From Acidobacteriota bacterium (lineage in GTDB: Bacteria > Acidobacteriota > Vicinamibacteria > Vicinamibacterales > SCN-69-37), in the NCBI GenBank assembly GCA_009694745.1, contig SHUF01000017.1, positions 1-50,338 on the forward strand: a stretch of DNA of 50,338 nt, written 5' to 3'. Position 1 is the first letter of the stretch. Each line of letters opens with the position of its first letter. The translations under genes were made by a program, and so were the position numbers. Positions 1-9,714 of this stretch are shown here, piece after piece. Under the pieces are notes generated by a model. The model did not search any database and was not told where the DNA came from. It worked only from the letters and a program-made list of their open reading frames with translations.

Positions 1-1745
1 AGGCCGGGCACGGAGTTCTCGAACATCCAGCCGTAGTACTCATCGACCGTGATCTGCTGGCCGGCACGATACGGCGATTCGAAGAACTTGCGAATGCCCA
101 GCGAGCCGTCCGGATCGATCTTCCATGAGAGCGCGATCCAGAATTCCGACTCTTCCCACACTTCGCCTGGGTTGGCCTCGTGCGTGGCGCTCACCGGTGT
201 GCCGCGCTTTTCGAGTGCGACACGCCTCACGGGTTGCCGGAACCCCAGCCAGCGCCCCGCGTGGGTTTCCTGGCTCATCGTGTCGTGCCGCTCGGTGCCT
301 AGTCCCATCGGCAGGACGTAGTCAGCGAACCACGCTGTCTCGCTCCACATCGGCGTCAGCGCCACATGGAGCCCAACCTTCGATTCGTCTTCCAGCATCT
401 CCATCCATGAGAACCCGTCGGGGTTGGTCCACAGCGGGTTATAGACGCGAGTGAAGTACACGTCGAGTTTGCCGCGACCTTCCTTGAGGAAGTGCGGCAG
501 CAGGAAACTCATCTCGAAGAATGCGAGCGGGAACTCCTTCGGGAACAGCAACTCATTCCAGTATTCGGGCGCCGGAGGCGGGTTCGGGTGTTTCGGCACG
601 AACTTGTTCGTGACGTGCAGGTTCACTCCGCCCTTTTCGCCCACCGCCCCCATGAGGACGACAAGGAAGTAGAGCGCGCGGGTAATCTGCCATCCCCACA
701 AGTGGCCGGCGGCAGCGGCGCGCCAACTATGTGTGGAGAACGCCGTGCCCGCATCGGCAATCGCCTCGGCCGCTTCGAGGATCTTGTGCGCAGGTACGCC
801 AGACTCGCTTTCCGCGTACTCCGGTGTGAACTGCGCGTATTCCTCTTCCAATGCGATCTCGAACGCGTCAAACGTCACCGGCAAATCAGGCCGGCTCGTC
901 GTCAAGTACGTCTCCCAGTTCACCCAGCGCATTACGAAGTCGCGGTTGTACTTTCCCGTCTCGATCAGATACTTCGCGATGGCCAGCAGGATCGCGCCTT
1001 CCGTGCCAGGCTTGGTCGGCATCCACACATCGGCCTTGGCCGACGTGTTCGACATGCGCGGGTCCATGACGATGAGCTTGGCACCTTTGGTTTTGCCCTC
1101 GATGATGCGCTGCGCGTGCGGGTTGAAGTAGTGCCCTGATTCGAGATGTGACGACAGCAGCAGGATGGTCTTGGCGTGCGCGTAGTCGGGCGAGGGGCGA
1201 TCCGCGCCCGTCCACAAGAAATGCGCCAGGCGCGCCGATGACGAACACACGTTGGTGTGGCTGTTGTGGCCATCGATGCCCCACGCCTGAAGGACGCGGT
1301 TCACGTAGCCGTCCTCACCTGGACGCCCGACGTGATACATCACCTCGCGGCGGCGGTCTTCGAGAATCGCCTTCCGGATGCGGCCGCCGATGTCCTCGAG
1401 CACTTCATCCCAGCTCACCCGCGCCCACTCACCGCTGCCGCGCTTGCCGACGCGCCTCAGGGGATACAGGATGCGATCGGGGTCTTCGAGCTGATTCGGT
1501 GTGACGACGCCCTTGGCGCACGTGCGCCCGCGGCTGCCCGGGTGAAGAGGATTGCCTTCGATCTTCCGAACGTCCAGCGTGTCTTTGTCTACGTAAGCGA
1601 TGATGCCACAGCCGGACTCGCAGTTAAAGCAGATGCTGGGGATGATCCAGTAGTTGCGCCGGTCCTTCTTCGGCCAACTCGTCGATTCAAAATCGACATA
1701 GTTGTCCCAATCGGACACGGGCGGGTGCGATCGAAACTCAGCCAT
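1..1745 (-). CDS. Molybdopterin oxidoreductase catalytic subunit (3'-truncated by window edge)
   Basis: I read this frame directly from the reverse strand; it is open from the ATG at 1745 to the left edge, about 581 residues, so the C-terminus is missing. The protein belongs to the DMSO reductase superfamily, membrane-linked redox enzymes using bis-MGD molybdenum. Near the N-terminus are four cysteines for a 4Fe-4S cluster (CFNCESGC at 39-46, then C76 in RTCAKG). The motif HTNVCSSS places Cys167 where the Mo ligand of Nap/formate dehydrogenase/polysulfide reductase types sits. The N-terminus (MAEFRSHPPVSDWDNY) has no twin-arginine signal peptide. The ATG follows directly on the TAA stop of the Fe-S/NrfD gene with no bases between, so the two are surely co-translated and form one complex. 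The substrate (polysulfide, thiosulfate, formate or other) cannot be told from the sequence. Confidence 0.9.
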   Translation of the reverse strand, partial: MAEFRSHPPVSDWDNYVDFESTSWPKKDRRNYWIIPSICFNCESGCGIIAYVDKDTLDVRKIEGNPLHPGSRGRTCAKGVVTPNQLEDPDRILYPLRRVGKRGSGEWARVSWDEVLEDIGGRIRKAILEDRRREVMYHVGRPGEDGYVNRVLQAWGIDGHNSHTNVCSSSARLAHFLWTGADRPSPDYAHAKTILLLSSHLESGHYFNPHAQRIIEGKTKGAKLIVMDPRMSNTSAKADVWMPTKPGTEGAILLAIAKYLIETGKYNRDFVMRWVNWETYLTTSRPDLPVTFDAFEIALEEEYAQFTPEYAESESGVPAHKILEAAEAIADAGTAFSTHSWRAAAAGHLWGWQITRALYFLVVLMGAVGEKGGVNLHVTNKFVPKHPNPPPAPEYWNELLFPKEFPLAFFEMSFLLPHFLKEGRGKLDVYFTRVYNPLWTNPDGFSWMEMLEDESKVGLHVALTPMWSETAWFADYVLPMGLGTERHDTMSQETHAGRWLGFRQPVRRVALEKRGTPVSATHEANPGEVWEESEFWIALSWKIDPDGSLGIRKFFESPYRAGQQITVDEYYGWMFENSVPG

Positions 1746-3269
1746 TTATGAAATCGGGACGCATTGTCCCGCCTCCACCCAGATGTATTCCCACGCGAGG
1801 CTGCCGGCCAGTGTGACGACCGCCATCGGGATGAGGGTCGTCATTGAAAAGCCCGTCGTGGCGGCTACCGCAAACAAGGCGAGAGGCGCGAGGCCACCAA
1901 GACCAAGTGCGCCCACCCAGAACATCCGCGCGTAGGCGCCGTGGCGAATCGCGCGGACCGCAAGTTCGTGATGCAGCGTCGGGCTGGGCGCCAGCAGATT
2001 CTCTGCCACCAGGATCATCAGGTGGAGCGAGGTCGCGCCTGCAAGCGTCCATCCGAGCACGCGCAGCACCCAGGGATCAACAGTTGTGAAAGCTGCCGCG
2101 ATGAGCAGAGCAGCGGCGCCTTCCATCGCGGCCTGCGCGATGAGGTCAATCGTCGCGTGTGGACCCTGCCACAAATCACGCGCCAGTCCCTGCGCGAAGA
2201 GCAGGCCGGTATACCCGGTGGCCGCCAGAGCGATCGGCAAGGTCAGGACTGCAAGCAAGGTGATCAGCGCCGGAGCACCCAGCAGCCACGCCAGTACCCA
2301 GAGGCCGCCGACGACGCCGTGGGCCGTGAGGATGAACGCGCCGCGGGCCATCCATGAGTTCCAATTGGGCCGCGTGAGGATGTAGTAGAAGCGCTCCGGC
2401 CGTTCCAGATCCATGACGAGCACAGCCGCAGTCAGCGCGGAAAAAATCGACGCCACGAGTGGCGCGGCAAAGCCCGACAGTGCGCTGCGGTCACCCATCA
2501 GCCACAGGACTGCACCGAGGAAGAGCGCGCCCGTCGAGATGCCCTTGGTGAGCAGGTACAGCACGAGGTCGATTCCCCATGCCTTTTTGTGCGGCACGTC
2601 GTAGTCCACGCGAGGGTCGCCGGGCGACTGCGGGTCCGGTTCCTTTGACCCGAGGGGCCGCAGGTGCACTCCGCCTTCCTTGAACATGAACGGGCGCGAC
2701 GCAATTTCCGGCTGGATGATGCTGTCGTCGGCCGACAGGTAAAACACTTTCGGCCCAGTGCCCTTTTCGGGCTTGCGCACCGTAAACGCCTCGCGCTGCA
2801 CAATTTGTGCAACCTCGGTCGTGGGATCGTCCATGTCGCCAAAGATGCGGCACTCGGTGGGGCAGACACTGACGCACGCGGGTTCGAGCTGATTCTCCAC
2901 GCGGTTCGCGCAGAAGTTGCACTTTTCGGCCGTGCGCGTATTTGGATCGATAAAGAGCTGGTCGTAGGGGCATGCCGCCATGCACGCTTTGCAGCCGATG
3001 CACGAGTCGCCGTGCAGATCGACGATGCCGTCGTGACGCCGGAAGAGGGCGCTCGTCGGGCAAATCTTCATGCATGGCGCATCTGCGCACTGGTTGCACA
3101 ACACCGGAAGGAACAGGCGCTGCGCGTCGGGGAACCGGCCCTTTTCGACGGTCTTGACCCAACATCGATTTACGCCGACCGGAATGTCGTGCTCCGCTTT
3201 GCACGCGATGGTGCAGGCGTGGCACCCGATGCATTTCTTCAAGTCAATGACAAAGCCGTAATTAGGCAT
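1746..3269 (-). CDS. Fused 4Fe-4S dicluster / NrfD-type membrane subunit
   Basis: A 507-residue fusion of an electron-transfer subunit and a quinone-binding membrane anchor. Residues 1-140 carry four cysteine groups for four 4Fe-4S clusters: C13-C23 (CIGCHACTIAC), C58-C70, C90-C100 (CIGCKACMAAC) and C117-C136. From about residue 230 to the end there is a series of hydrophobic segments typical of NrfD/PsrC. In most Psr/Phs-type complexes these are two genes; here they are one polypeptide. It should pass electrons between the quinone pool and the molybdenum subunit encoded directly downstream. There is no signal peptide. The ATG at 3269 is preceded by TATAGT eight bases upstream and no good Shine-Dalgarno sequence. 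The direction of electron flow is not decided by the sequence. Confidence 0.9.
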   Translation of the reverse strand: MPNYGFVIDLKKCIGCHACTIACKAEHDIPVGVNRCWVKTVEKGRFPDAQRLFLPVLCNQCADAPCMKICPTSALFRRHDGIVDLHGDSCIGCKACMAACPYDQLFIDPNTRTAEKCNFCANRVENQLEPACVSVCPTECRIFGDMDDPTTEVAQIVQREAFTVRKPEKGTGPKVFYLSADDSIIQPEIASRPFMFKEGGVHLRPLGSKEPDPQSPGDPRVDYDVPHKKAWGIDLVLYLLTKGISTGALFLGAVLWLMGDRSALSGFAAPLVASIFSALTAAVLVMDLERPERFYYILTRPNWNSWMARGAFILTAHGVVGGLWVLAWLLGAPALITLLAVLTLPIALAATGYTGLLFAQGLARDLWQGPHATIDLIAQAAMEGAAALLIAAAFTTVDPWVLRVLGWTLAGATSLHLMILVAENLLAPSPTLHHELAVRAIRHGAYARMFWVGALGLGGLAPLALFAVAATTGFSMTTLIPMAVVTLAGSLAWEYIWVEAGQCVPIS

Positions 3270-3277
3270 GCCTGTGG

Positions 3278-3283
3278 ACTATA
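3278..3283 (-). promoter_or_regulatory. Probable -10 box, Fe-S/NrfD operon
   Basis: TATAGT on the reverse strand ends eight bases before the ATG at 3269. With no Shine-Dalgarno sequence, transcription would begin at or next to the start codon. No convincing -35 box is seen. Confidence 0.45.
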
Positions 3284-3294
3284 ATGCACCGCCG

Positions 3295-3684
3295 CTATCG
3301 ATTCGCGAGCGTGGGCACTTGTTTGGCCGCGATCAGCCTCTCGTCAGCCGTGACCAGCGTCAGGTGAAGCACCTGGGCCGTTGCGACCAGTAATCGATCT
3401 GCCGGATCACCGTGCGGCAGACTTATATCCTTCGCCGCCGCGGCCACATCGTGTGACAGCAGTGCCTCGCGCAGTCCGGCCTGCGCGCGCGGGAGCCACG
3501 CCTCAAAGTGGCCTTCAATCGTAATCCGCTTCTTTTCAAGCAACTGCACCACTTCCCAGGTGCTGACGGGCGACAGCCATAACTCGGAACTGGACTTTGA
3601 AAGTGCGCGGCGCACCCGGGGCGCCAGCTTGTCTACCGCCGAGAGACTCCAGAGCCAGATGTGGGTGTCGAGCAGCAGCCTCAA
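3295..3684 (-). CDS. PIN-domain toxin (VapC-like), type II toxin-antitoxin
   Basis: A PIN-domain ribonuclease of about 129 residues. The N-terminus MRLLLDTHIWLW has the first acidic residue (D5 of LLDTHIW) of the metal site; SPVSTWEVVQL supplies the next acidic residue and GDPADRLLVATA the third cluster, with LVTADERL near the end. Family members start exactly at this point, which favours the TTG at 3684, overlapping the antitoxin TGA; an in-frame ATG at 3702 would add six residues. GGGAGG lies about ten bases before the TTG. The gene is coupled to the Phd-like antitoxin upstream. The toxin is expected to cleave RNA when the antitoxin is lost; its target is unknown. Confidence 0.85.
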   Translation of the reverse strand: MRLLLDTHIWLWSLSAVDKLAPRVRRALSKSSSELWLSPVSTWEVVQLLEKKRITIEGHFEAWLPRAQAGLREALLSHDVAAAAKDISLPHGDPADRLLVATAQVLHLTLVTADERLIAAKQVPTLANR

Positions 3685-3923
3685 TCCCGCATCGCCTCCC
3701 ATTCCTCGGGGTCGGAAGCTGGGGCCACGATGTCGCCAAGAATCTGCATCGTGCCAGTCATGCTCCCAAGCCAACTCTTCGGCTGTTCGGCAGGCTGCGG
3801 CGGCCCGATTTGCGCCACGGGCACACCATGGCGCGTGATCAGGATCGGCGTGCGAGTCTTGCGCACGCGTTCCACCACCGACAGGCACGTCGCCTTGAAC
3901 TTCGAGATCGCCATCTCTTCCAC
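3681..3923 (-). CDS. Phd/YefM-family antitoxin
   Basis: About 80 residues with the Phd/YefM N-terminal DNA-binding fold: MAISKFKATCLSVVERVR, then PILITRHGVPVAQIGP, matching the family pattern of a short M-x-x-M-A lead-in, a helix and the PVxITxxGxPVA strand. The C-terminal part (SWLGSMTGTMQILGDI) should bind and block the PIN toxin. I chose the GTG at 3923 because it gives the family lead-in and lies seven bases after a strong -10 box; an ATG at 3941 lies upstream of that promoter element and an ATG at 3914 is a second option. It overlaps the toxin by 2-4 bases. Autorepression through the palindrome in its promoter is likely. Confidence 0.85.
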   Translation of the reverse strand: MEEMAISKFKATCLSVVERVRKTRTPILITRHGVPVAQIGPPQPAEQPKSWLGSMTGTMQILGDIVAPASDPEEWEAMRD

Positions 3924-3930
3924 GATTGTG

Positions 3931-3960
3931 AGTATAGACATGGTCACACCATATAGTCAA
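3931..3960 (-). promoter_or_regulatory. Antitoxin promoter with palindromic operator in the spacer
   Basis: On the reverse strand TTGACT (3955-3960) and TATACT (3931-3936) are 18 bases apart. Between them lies the inverted repeat ATGGT-N3-ACCAT (3940-3952). A repressor bound there would block RNA polymerase, as expected for Phd autoregulation. The -10 box ends seven bases before the GTG start. Confidence 0.65.
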
Positions 3961-3988
3961 AAATCTATTAATCAATTGTTTATGTACA

Positions 3989-6900
3989 TCAAAATGATAA
4001 ATCGTTATCGTTATTCCTCCCTTGAACCCCTCTCAGATACAGCTCGCTGATGTCCTGATTCAGGCGATCAATCAGGCGAGTACGAACCGCACGACCCAGA
4101 CCCGGAGCGGCTAATCTGGCCGAAATCGAGGCGATGCGCCGCTGTGCCTGGGTCGCCTCCCAGCGGGGCACAGGCAGCTGTTCCACCAGACCCGTCGTGA
4201 CGTGGCTGCCCATCAGCAACCGCACCACGCGGTTGAGCACGGCCGAGTTGAAGACCCCGCAGAGAAAATGCTGCTGTTCGATCGGTAGTTCGTTGCGCAA
4301 GCAAAACAGCGTGTGTGTGGTGACGACGCCGGCCGGCATTACAGCTGCGATCAGGGTGAATTGGTTGCCCACGCCAGACACGTCCCGATACGCCAGGCGC
4401 GGCCGGCTGAAGCGTCGCTCGGGAAGGCGTCGCTCGGCCGTCTGCGCTCGGATGAAGCGCTCGCACTGGTCCACGTTCACCACAAACGGGGAAATATGTT
4501 TGCCGTCGGCCACCGGCAGGACGCCGGACCCGGGCTTTGTGCCGAAGGCGTCGCGGTCGTCGGTGGCATTCAGTTCGCGGCTGAATCGTGCCTGCCATCC
4601 GCCGGCACCGCCAATCGGTGGATGAGACCGCATCACGTCCAGCAGCCACGCCATGCCGTCGTCTTCACGAAGGTCGGGAATGCGCCTGGAGGGTCCACCA
4701 ACTTCGGCGACTGCCTCGGCGGACAGTTGAATGGGTAACGGGTCGTCAGCGGCCGCGGTCATCTCTTGAATGGCTTCGGCGGTGGTGACGCCAAAACGCG
4801 CGTGGATATCCCGCCTTGCCCCTCCGGGCGCCGCCACGACCATCGCGAACCGCAGTCCGCAGTGAATCGGAAACAACCCTCGCGCGTTGTCGAAGCCGAC
4901 GATGGTGTCGAGGGCGCCGGCGTCAACAAGCGCCGACCTCAGCGCGCCCGCCCCGTCGTCTACCGCGAAGCCCCAGGGGACGACCAGACCGACCCGGCCG
5001 CCGGGCCGGACCAGCGACAGGCTTCGTTCGACAAACGGCTGGTACAGGTTGAGATGGCCGCGCCGGCAGAGTGGGAAGAGGCCCGACTCGCGGACAAAGG
5101 TCACGAGTGGATCGCGTGCGACAGACCTGCGACCTGAGGAACTGTCGCGGCGAATCATTTCCCATGGGGGATTGCCAATCACTGCATCGAATCCACCGGC
5201 GGGCCGATGCGCCCCATTGGTGTCGTAGAACACCTCAGGGAACTCGAGCGGCCAGTGGAAAAATTGGTGGGCGGCGGACCTCTCTTTCGCGATGCTCGCA
5301 AGGCGCTCGACCTGGGTGTTGGTCAGATCACCCGACCCTCGCACGAGCGCATCGCCTCCCGCGCGAATCTCAGCAGGCGACGGTCGCCGCGTGCCGGCGG
5401 GTCAGAACCACTGCGCGCACCAGAGACTGACGGCGAGCCGCCATCGCGAAAGCGGGTGGGTGTCGTCGCGCAGCGCGGCCCACGTGGCTTCCTTGCGCCG
5501 GACGTCCTGCACCGTGTTGTCGGCCTGGGTGCCGAGATCCGCAAGCGTGGGCACCACTCGCCGCAACATCACTTCAAGGCGTGAACTGCCCGCATCAAAC
5601 ACCGGCAATTCGTGGGTGCTGGCGCCGGGCGAACGCAGGAGGTCCGCAGGAGACGCGCCAACCAGGCTGTTACCCGTGCGGAGGCGATGGTCCAGGAAAC
5701 TGAGGGGTCGCGCGTGTGTCAGGGTGGCCAGCCAGAGCGACAGTCGCGCCAACTGTACGGCGACTGGATTTGCATCCACACCAAACAGGCACTGTTACGC
5801 GATGAGCCTTCGAAACGCGGCACGGTCGGTGTCTGCAATATCTGACGGCGCGCAGCGGCCATCGCGGACGAGCGCACGTTCGTACGCTGCGCCCAGATAC
5901 CGGAGCGCCGCAACGAGGAATGCGCCGGAACCCATGGCCGGGTCAACCACACGCAGTTCGAGCAGCCGATCAGCGGATGTTTCTTCGACCAATGGTGCGA
6001 GGGTGCGTTGGACCACGAAGTCCGCCAGCACTTGTGGCGTATAGAACGTGCCCGTATCTTTTCTCTTCGCGGAGTGGCGCCTGGCGGATGGCTTGTGGAC
6101 CTGAGCCCCCGGAGTGGCATCAACGTCCAGCACCCGTTCGTAAATCGCGCCGAGTTCTTCGACGCCAAGGTCAGCGTAGGAGATGGCGACTCGACCTGCC
6201 GGCTCACGGCGCGTGCCGAGGGAAACAAGGGCACGGCTGACTGCGAGATCTCTCGCCTCACTGCCGCGTGAGCGGCGCCCGCCGCCGCGCGTGGGCTCCA
6301 GCGTCGGCGCTGCCTGCGAGGAAAAAAGATGGCCGTTAAACGGGAACACCTGCAGCGTATCCACCTGTCCGCCTTGCCGCGACAGGCGGCTGATGGCCGC
6401 CAGGCCGTCCCACACGCCGCGAGCCGGCGTGGCGCGAAGCGCCTCGCTGCATAACGACGAGAGCGTGTAGGCGTCACGATAGATCGGATGATGGCGAGGC
6501 ACGAGATCACGCGACTCGGCGAACATCAGGAACAGGATGCGATAGACGAGTGTGAGCGCTTCGCCGGTGGGTGCGCCGCGTGTGGCCCGCGTCAGCACTT
6601 GTGTGAGTCCACCGAGCGCGTCGATCACGCCCTGCTGCAGGTCTACGCGCACTCGTGCGGCGTCTGTCCGAGCGGCTTCTAGCCAATCGTCCAGCGCGCC
6701 GGTGTCAAATGCCGCCGAGCCGGCCAGCATCAGAAGCACCCCGAGTGAGCCTGGGTCGGCTGCTGCCGGAAACGTGAAGTCGAGGCTGCGCCTGGTGACG
6801 TTGCCAGTGGCCGGCACGATCGAGAGCGTGGGCGGCGCGAAGATGCAGCACCAGTCGGCGCCGGTCTCGCGCGCGGCGCCTGTGGCCTCGCGAAACAACG

Positions 6901-7132
6901 CGGGCGGATGATCGGCCCACGGCCTCACGAGTAACGCGATCGTCTGGCCACCGGGCGTCAGGAGCGTTGCGGTGGCGCTCCCTGGCGCGAATCGTGGATT
7001 GCGGGCGCGGAACCCGAGGCGGCCAAACAGGGGCATGGCCGCCGTGTCGAAGAGCGTTCGCACGCCTGTGGCCGGGCCACAGGCGTGCGAGACGTCGCGC
7101 CACCAGCGCGCCCACTGCGCCTGGGCCCGCAC
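3989..7132 (-). pseudogene. Eco57I-type N6-adenine DNA methyltransferase, two in-frame stops
   Basis: One continuous frame of about 1,048 codons with two internal stops. The first part (start GTG 7132, MRAQAQWARWWRDV) carries SAM motif I, DPAMGSGAFLVAAL. It then meets TAA at 5795-5797, directly followed in the same frame by QCLFGVDANPVAVQLARLSL, the normal continuation. The second stop, TGA at 5402-5404, falls in SLWCAQWF-stop-PAGTRRPS where related proteins have tryptophan (WFWP-like). The catalytic motif NPPWE follows in the last 451 residues. So motifs I and IV are both present but separated by stops. All three segments are in phase, so these are point mutations and not frameshifts. The enzyme would be the modification subunit paired with the helicase upstream. 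A sequencing error at both sites is possible but less likely, since both fit single transitions (CAA to TAA, TGG to TGA). Confidence 0.8.
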
Positions 7133-7177
7133 GACGTGGCGCTGTCGCCCGGCGCTCCGGCCGTCAGCGCGCGCGCG

Positions 7178-9117
7178 TCAAACAGTCCCGGCTGCTGTGG
7201 TGCAGCCGGGACGTCTGCCGCGAGCGCGGCCGCGAGCCGGCGCCGGCGTCGCCGCGCGCGGGCGCTGAGCGCCCGCGCACGGTGCACCAGCGCCGGGTCC
7301 GGCCCATCGGCGCCGGTCGCCCGCCCCGCCCGGCGCAGCCATCACGCGCCGCATCAGCGCGCGCGGCACCTGCGCGCGCGGCACAGACGCGGGGTCCGGG
7401 CCGCGCGCGTCCATCGCGTGCACGAGGGCAGCGGCGCAGCAGCACTGAGGTGCTGCCGCGCCGCCACCCGTGCCCGGAGCGCGACGTCCGCCTCATGCCG
7501 GACGCCGAGCATCGTCACGTGCACGGGCCGCGATTGACCGATGCGGTCAACGCGGCCGACGCGCTGCTCAAGGCGCATGGGTGTCCAGGGCACATCGACG
7601 TTCACCACCCATCGCGCGCGGTGTTGCAGGTTCAGGCCCTGACTCGCCACGTCGGTGGCCAGCAATGTGTCGGCGCGACCTTCAAGAAACTCGCGCAGGG
7701 CATGGCGTTGCGCCGTGCCCGATAGCCCATCGTGTAATGCCGCCAGGCTCCGCGAGCCGGTGAGCGCGCCGGCCACCGCCTGCAACGTGTCGCGGTATTC
7801 CGTGAAGACCACCGCGGATTCCTTCGAGCGCTGCAGGAGTTTGCGCAGGCAGGCCAGCTTCGGATCGCCGCGTCCTGAGGCGACGGCACGCGTCGCCACG
7901 GCCTGAAGCCGCAGCAGCCATGCGCGCTCCTGCGCGGCCGGCAGGCCGGCATCGCTGGCGAGGGCCGCCCATTCGTCGCCCGGCACGACGTCTGTGCCGA
8001 AGAACTCCAACTGCACCCAGTCGGCGCTGGCCACGCCAGCGTCGGTGTTGCTGACCACCGAGAGGCGTCGTTCGAGAGACGCCTGGAAGGCGGCCAGCGA
8101 CGACAGCGCGCGCTTTCGGAACACGCCACAGATCAGGCGCAGGCCCTCGCAGGGCGCCGCCACCGGCCCAGTCCGTTCAAAGGCGTCGATAGCATCAAGC
8201 ACCTGAGAGAGACCTGGTCCTGCATTGACGTCCATGCGCCGTGTGTGACGAGACGGTCGCGTGCCGGCGCGGCGGAAGATCACCAGCGCGTCGGCCTTCG
8301 CACCAGTGGCGCCCAGATCGATCAAGCGGCGGAAGCGCGCGTCATCGCCGTCGTGTGGCGTGGCGGTCAGCAGAATGACGCGCCGGGCTGAACGCGCGAT
8401 CGTGTCAATCGCCCATCGGCGTTGTGAGTCGCCGGCCATGGAGTGGGCCTCGTCCATCACCACCGCGTCGAAGCCGCGGCGAGGCAGGGTCTCGAGGATG
8501 TGGGGCTGCTTCAGGTAGTCGGGCGAGACCAGCCACACGCCCGCACTTTCCCACGGGTTGTCCAGGTAGGGACGTTCGGCCCGAAGCCGAGCGAACGACG
8601 CGGAGTCTGCCGCAAAAACCGGCACACCGAAGCGCGTTTCCAACTCGTCCGCCCACTGCGCCATCAGCGGAGGTGGCACCAACACGAGCACTCGCGCGTC
8701 TGTCTCGCGCCGCAGCGTTTCGGCCACGATGAGCGCGGCCTGCACGGTTTTTCCCAGGCCCACGCCATCCGCGATGAGCACTCGCCGTGCACCCGCGAGC
8801 ACCGCGAGCGCGGGCTCGAGTTGATACGCGAAGAGCGTCGTGCGCGCGGTGACGATTGCTGTGGGCGTGGACGCGGCAGACGCGCGGGCCGCGCAGGCCG
8901 CAAGCCAGGCGAGCGCGCGTTGGCGTGAGACGCCTCGAGTGCGTCCCGGCTGGTCGTTGGTCCACGGTTCTGCCGGCAGCAGGAAGGTCCGCGGGCGCGT
9001 GGCACGCCCATCGTCCACCACGACGCGCGTCAGGCCGGCTCCCGAGTGGGTGGCCTGCACGCGCCAGCGCCGCTGTCGGATCCAGATCAGGTCGCCTTGT
9101 ACAGGCAGGTCTCGCAC
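7178..9117 (-). pseudogene. SNF2/DEAD-type helicase with frameshifted C-terminus
   Basis: An ATP-dependent DNA translocase of the kind found beside Eco57I-like methyltransferases. From the GTG at 9117 (an in-frame start at 9177 exists, but GGAG nine bases before 9117 favours this one) the frame runs through WIRQRRWRVQ, FAYQLEPALAV, Walker A LIADGVGLGKTVQAAL, Walker B VVMDEAHSM, TATPHDGDDARF, VFTEYRDTL, DVASQGLNLQ and RVGRVDRIGQSRPV, so both RecA lobes are complete. After about 7440 the frame fails. A plausible continuation lies in a second frame (LVHAMDARGPDPA, to about 7290) and a third (ALVHRARAL ... QQPGLFDARAL, to about 7180). The tail is almost pure G+C, so decay or base-calling error in GC runs cannot be told apart. 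It abuts the broken methyltransferase. Confidence 0.7.
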
Positions 9118-9227
9118 CTTCTGCCACTCCCCGAGGCGCGGGACATTGCAGAATTTCCCACTTTGGCCCGTCCGCACGGGCTACGTGGCGCCTGCGCGCC
9201 TCTAAGGAAGCAAGGGAAGGGCCAGAG

Positions 9228-9572
9228 TCAGCGAGAGGGGTGCGTGGCCACCACCGTGGTGGTGATGCCACCGCGCGCGGTGAACGCGCCGGTCACGGTC
9301 ATGCGCCTGGGGTGGCACGCCTGCACCAGGTCATCGAGGATCTTGTTGGTGGCCGCCTCATAGAAGATGCCCTGGTTCCGATAGTCGAGCAGGTAGTACT
9401 TCAGGGCCTTCAATTCCAGGCAGGTCTGGTCTGGGACGTACTGGATGCGGATCTCGCCAAAATCGGGTAGGCCCGTCTTCGGGCACATCGAGGTGAACTC
9501 CGGGCAGCGGATGTCGATATCGTAGTCGCGGTCGGGTCGGGGGTTCGGGAATGTGTCGAGCGGTGCGGCCAT
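9228..9572 (-). CDS. queF: NADPH-dependent 7-cyano-7-deazaguanine reductase QueF
   Basis: QueF reduces preQ0 to preQ1 in the synthesis of the tRNA base queuosine. The 114-residue length fits the short, single-domain (type I) QueF. The nucleophilic cysteine is in [15 protein letters not shown], followed by the aspartate that assists it; the QueF signature appears as [15 protein letters not shown], and HPRRMTVTG follows near the C-terminus. The ATG at 9572 is chosen because family proteins start near PLDTFPNP and a -10-like TACAAT ends exactly six bases upstream. No other queuosine genes lie in the window. Confidence 0.95.
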   Translation of the reverse strand: MAAPLDTFPNPRPDRDYDIDIRCPEFTSMCPKTGLPDFGEIRIQYVPDQTCLELKALKYYLLDYRNQGIFYEAATNKILDDLVQACHPRRMTVTGAFTARGGITTTVVATHPSR

Positions 9573-9578
9573 GCTGGT

Positions 9579-9584
9579 ATTGTA
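9579..9584 (-). promoter_or_regulatory. -10 box of queF (leaderless type)
   Basis: TACAAT on the reverse strand, then six bases (ACCAGC), then ATG. No Shine-Dalgarno sequence fits in this space, so the mRNA probably begins at the start codon. Confidence 0.5.
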
Positions 9585-9622
9585 GATGGCAGCCCGTGGG
9601 AGCCAGGACGTGGGAGCCAAGT

Positions 9623-9653
9623 TTGACACTGACCGGGGGGGCGGGGCTACGAT
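9623..9653 (+). promoter_or_regulatory. Possible sigma70-like promoter of the HU gene
   Basis: TTGACA (9623-9628) and TACGAT (9648-9653) are separated by 19 bases that include a run of Gs. The spacing is longer than ideal. The leader would be about 55 bases and contains GGAG ahead of the HU start. Confidence 0.4.
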
Positions 9654-9714
9654 ACCGGCCGCCACACGTGAGCACGCGACCGAATTGACGGCCGATTCAG
9701 GCATGGAGACACCG

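Noticed and set aside
7160-7450. A separate small gene in the extremely GC-rich stretch.
   Set aside because: Translations in all frames are Arg/Ala-rich, and parts continue the helicase tail; I treat it as the frameshifted end of that gene.
9586-9714. N-terminal extension of the HU-like gene from 9586.
   Set aside because: The extra 43 residues match nothing and would cover the promoter; GGAG supports the start at 9715.
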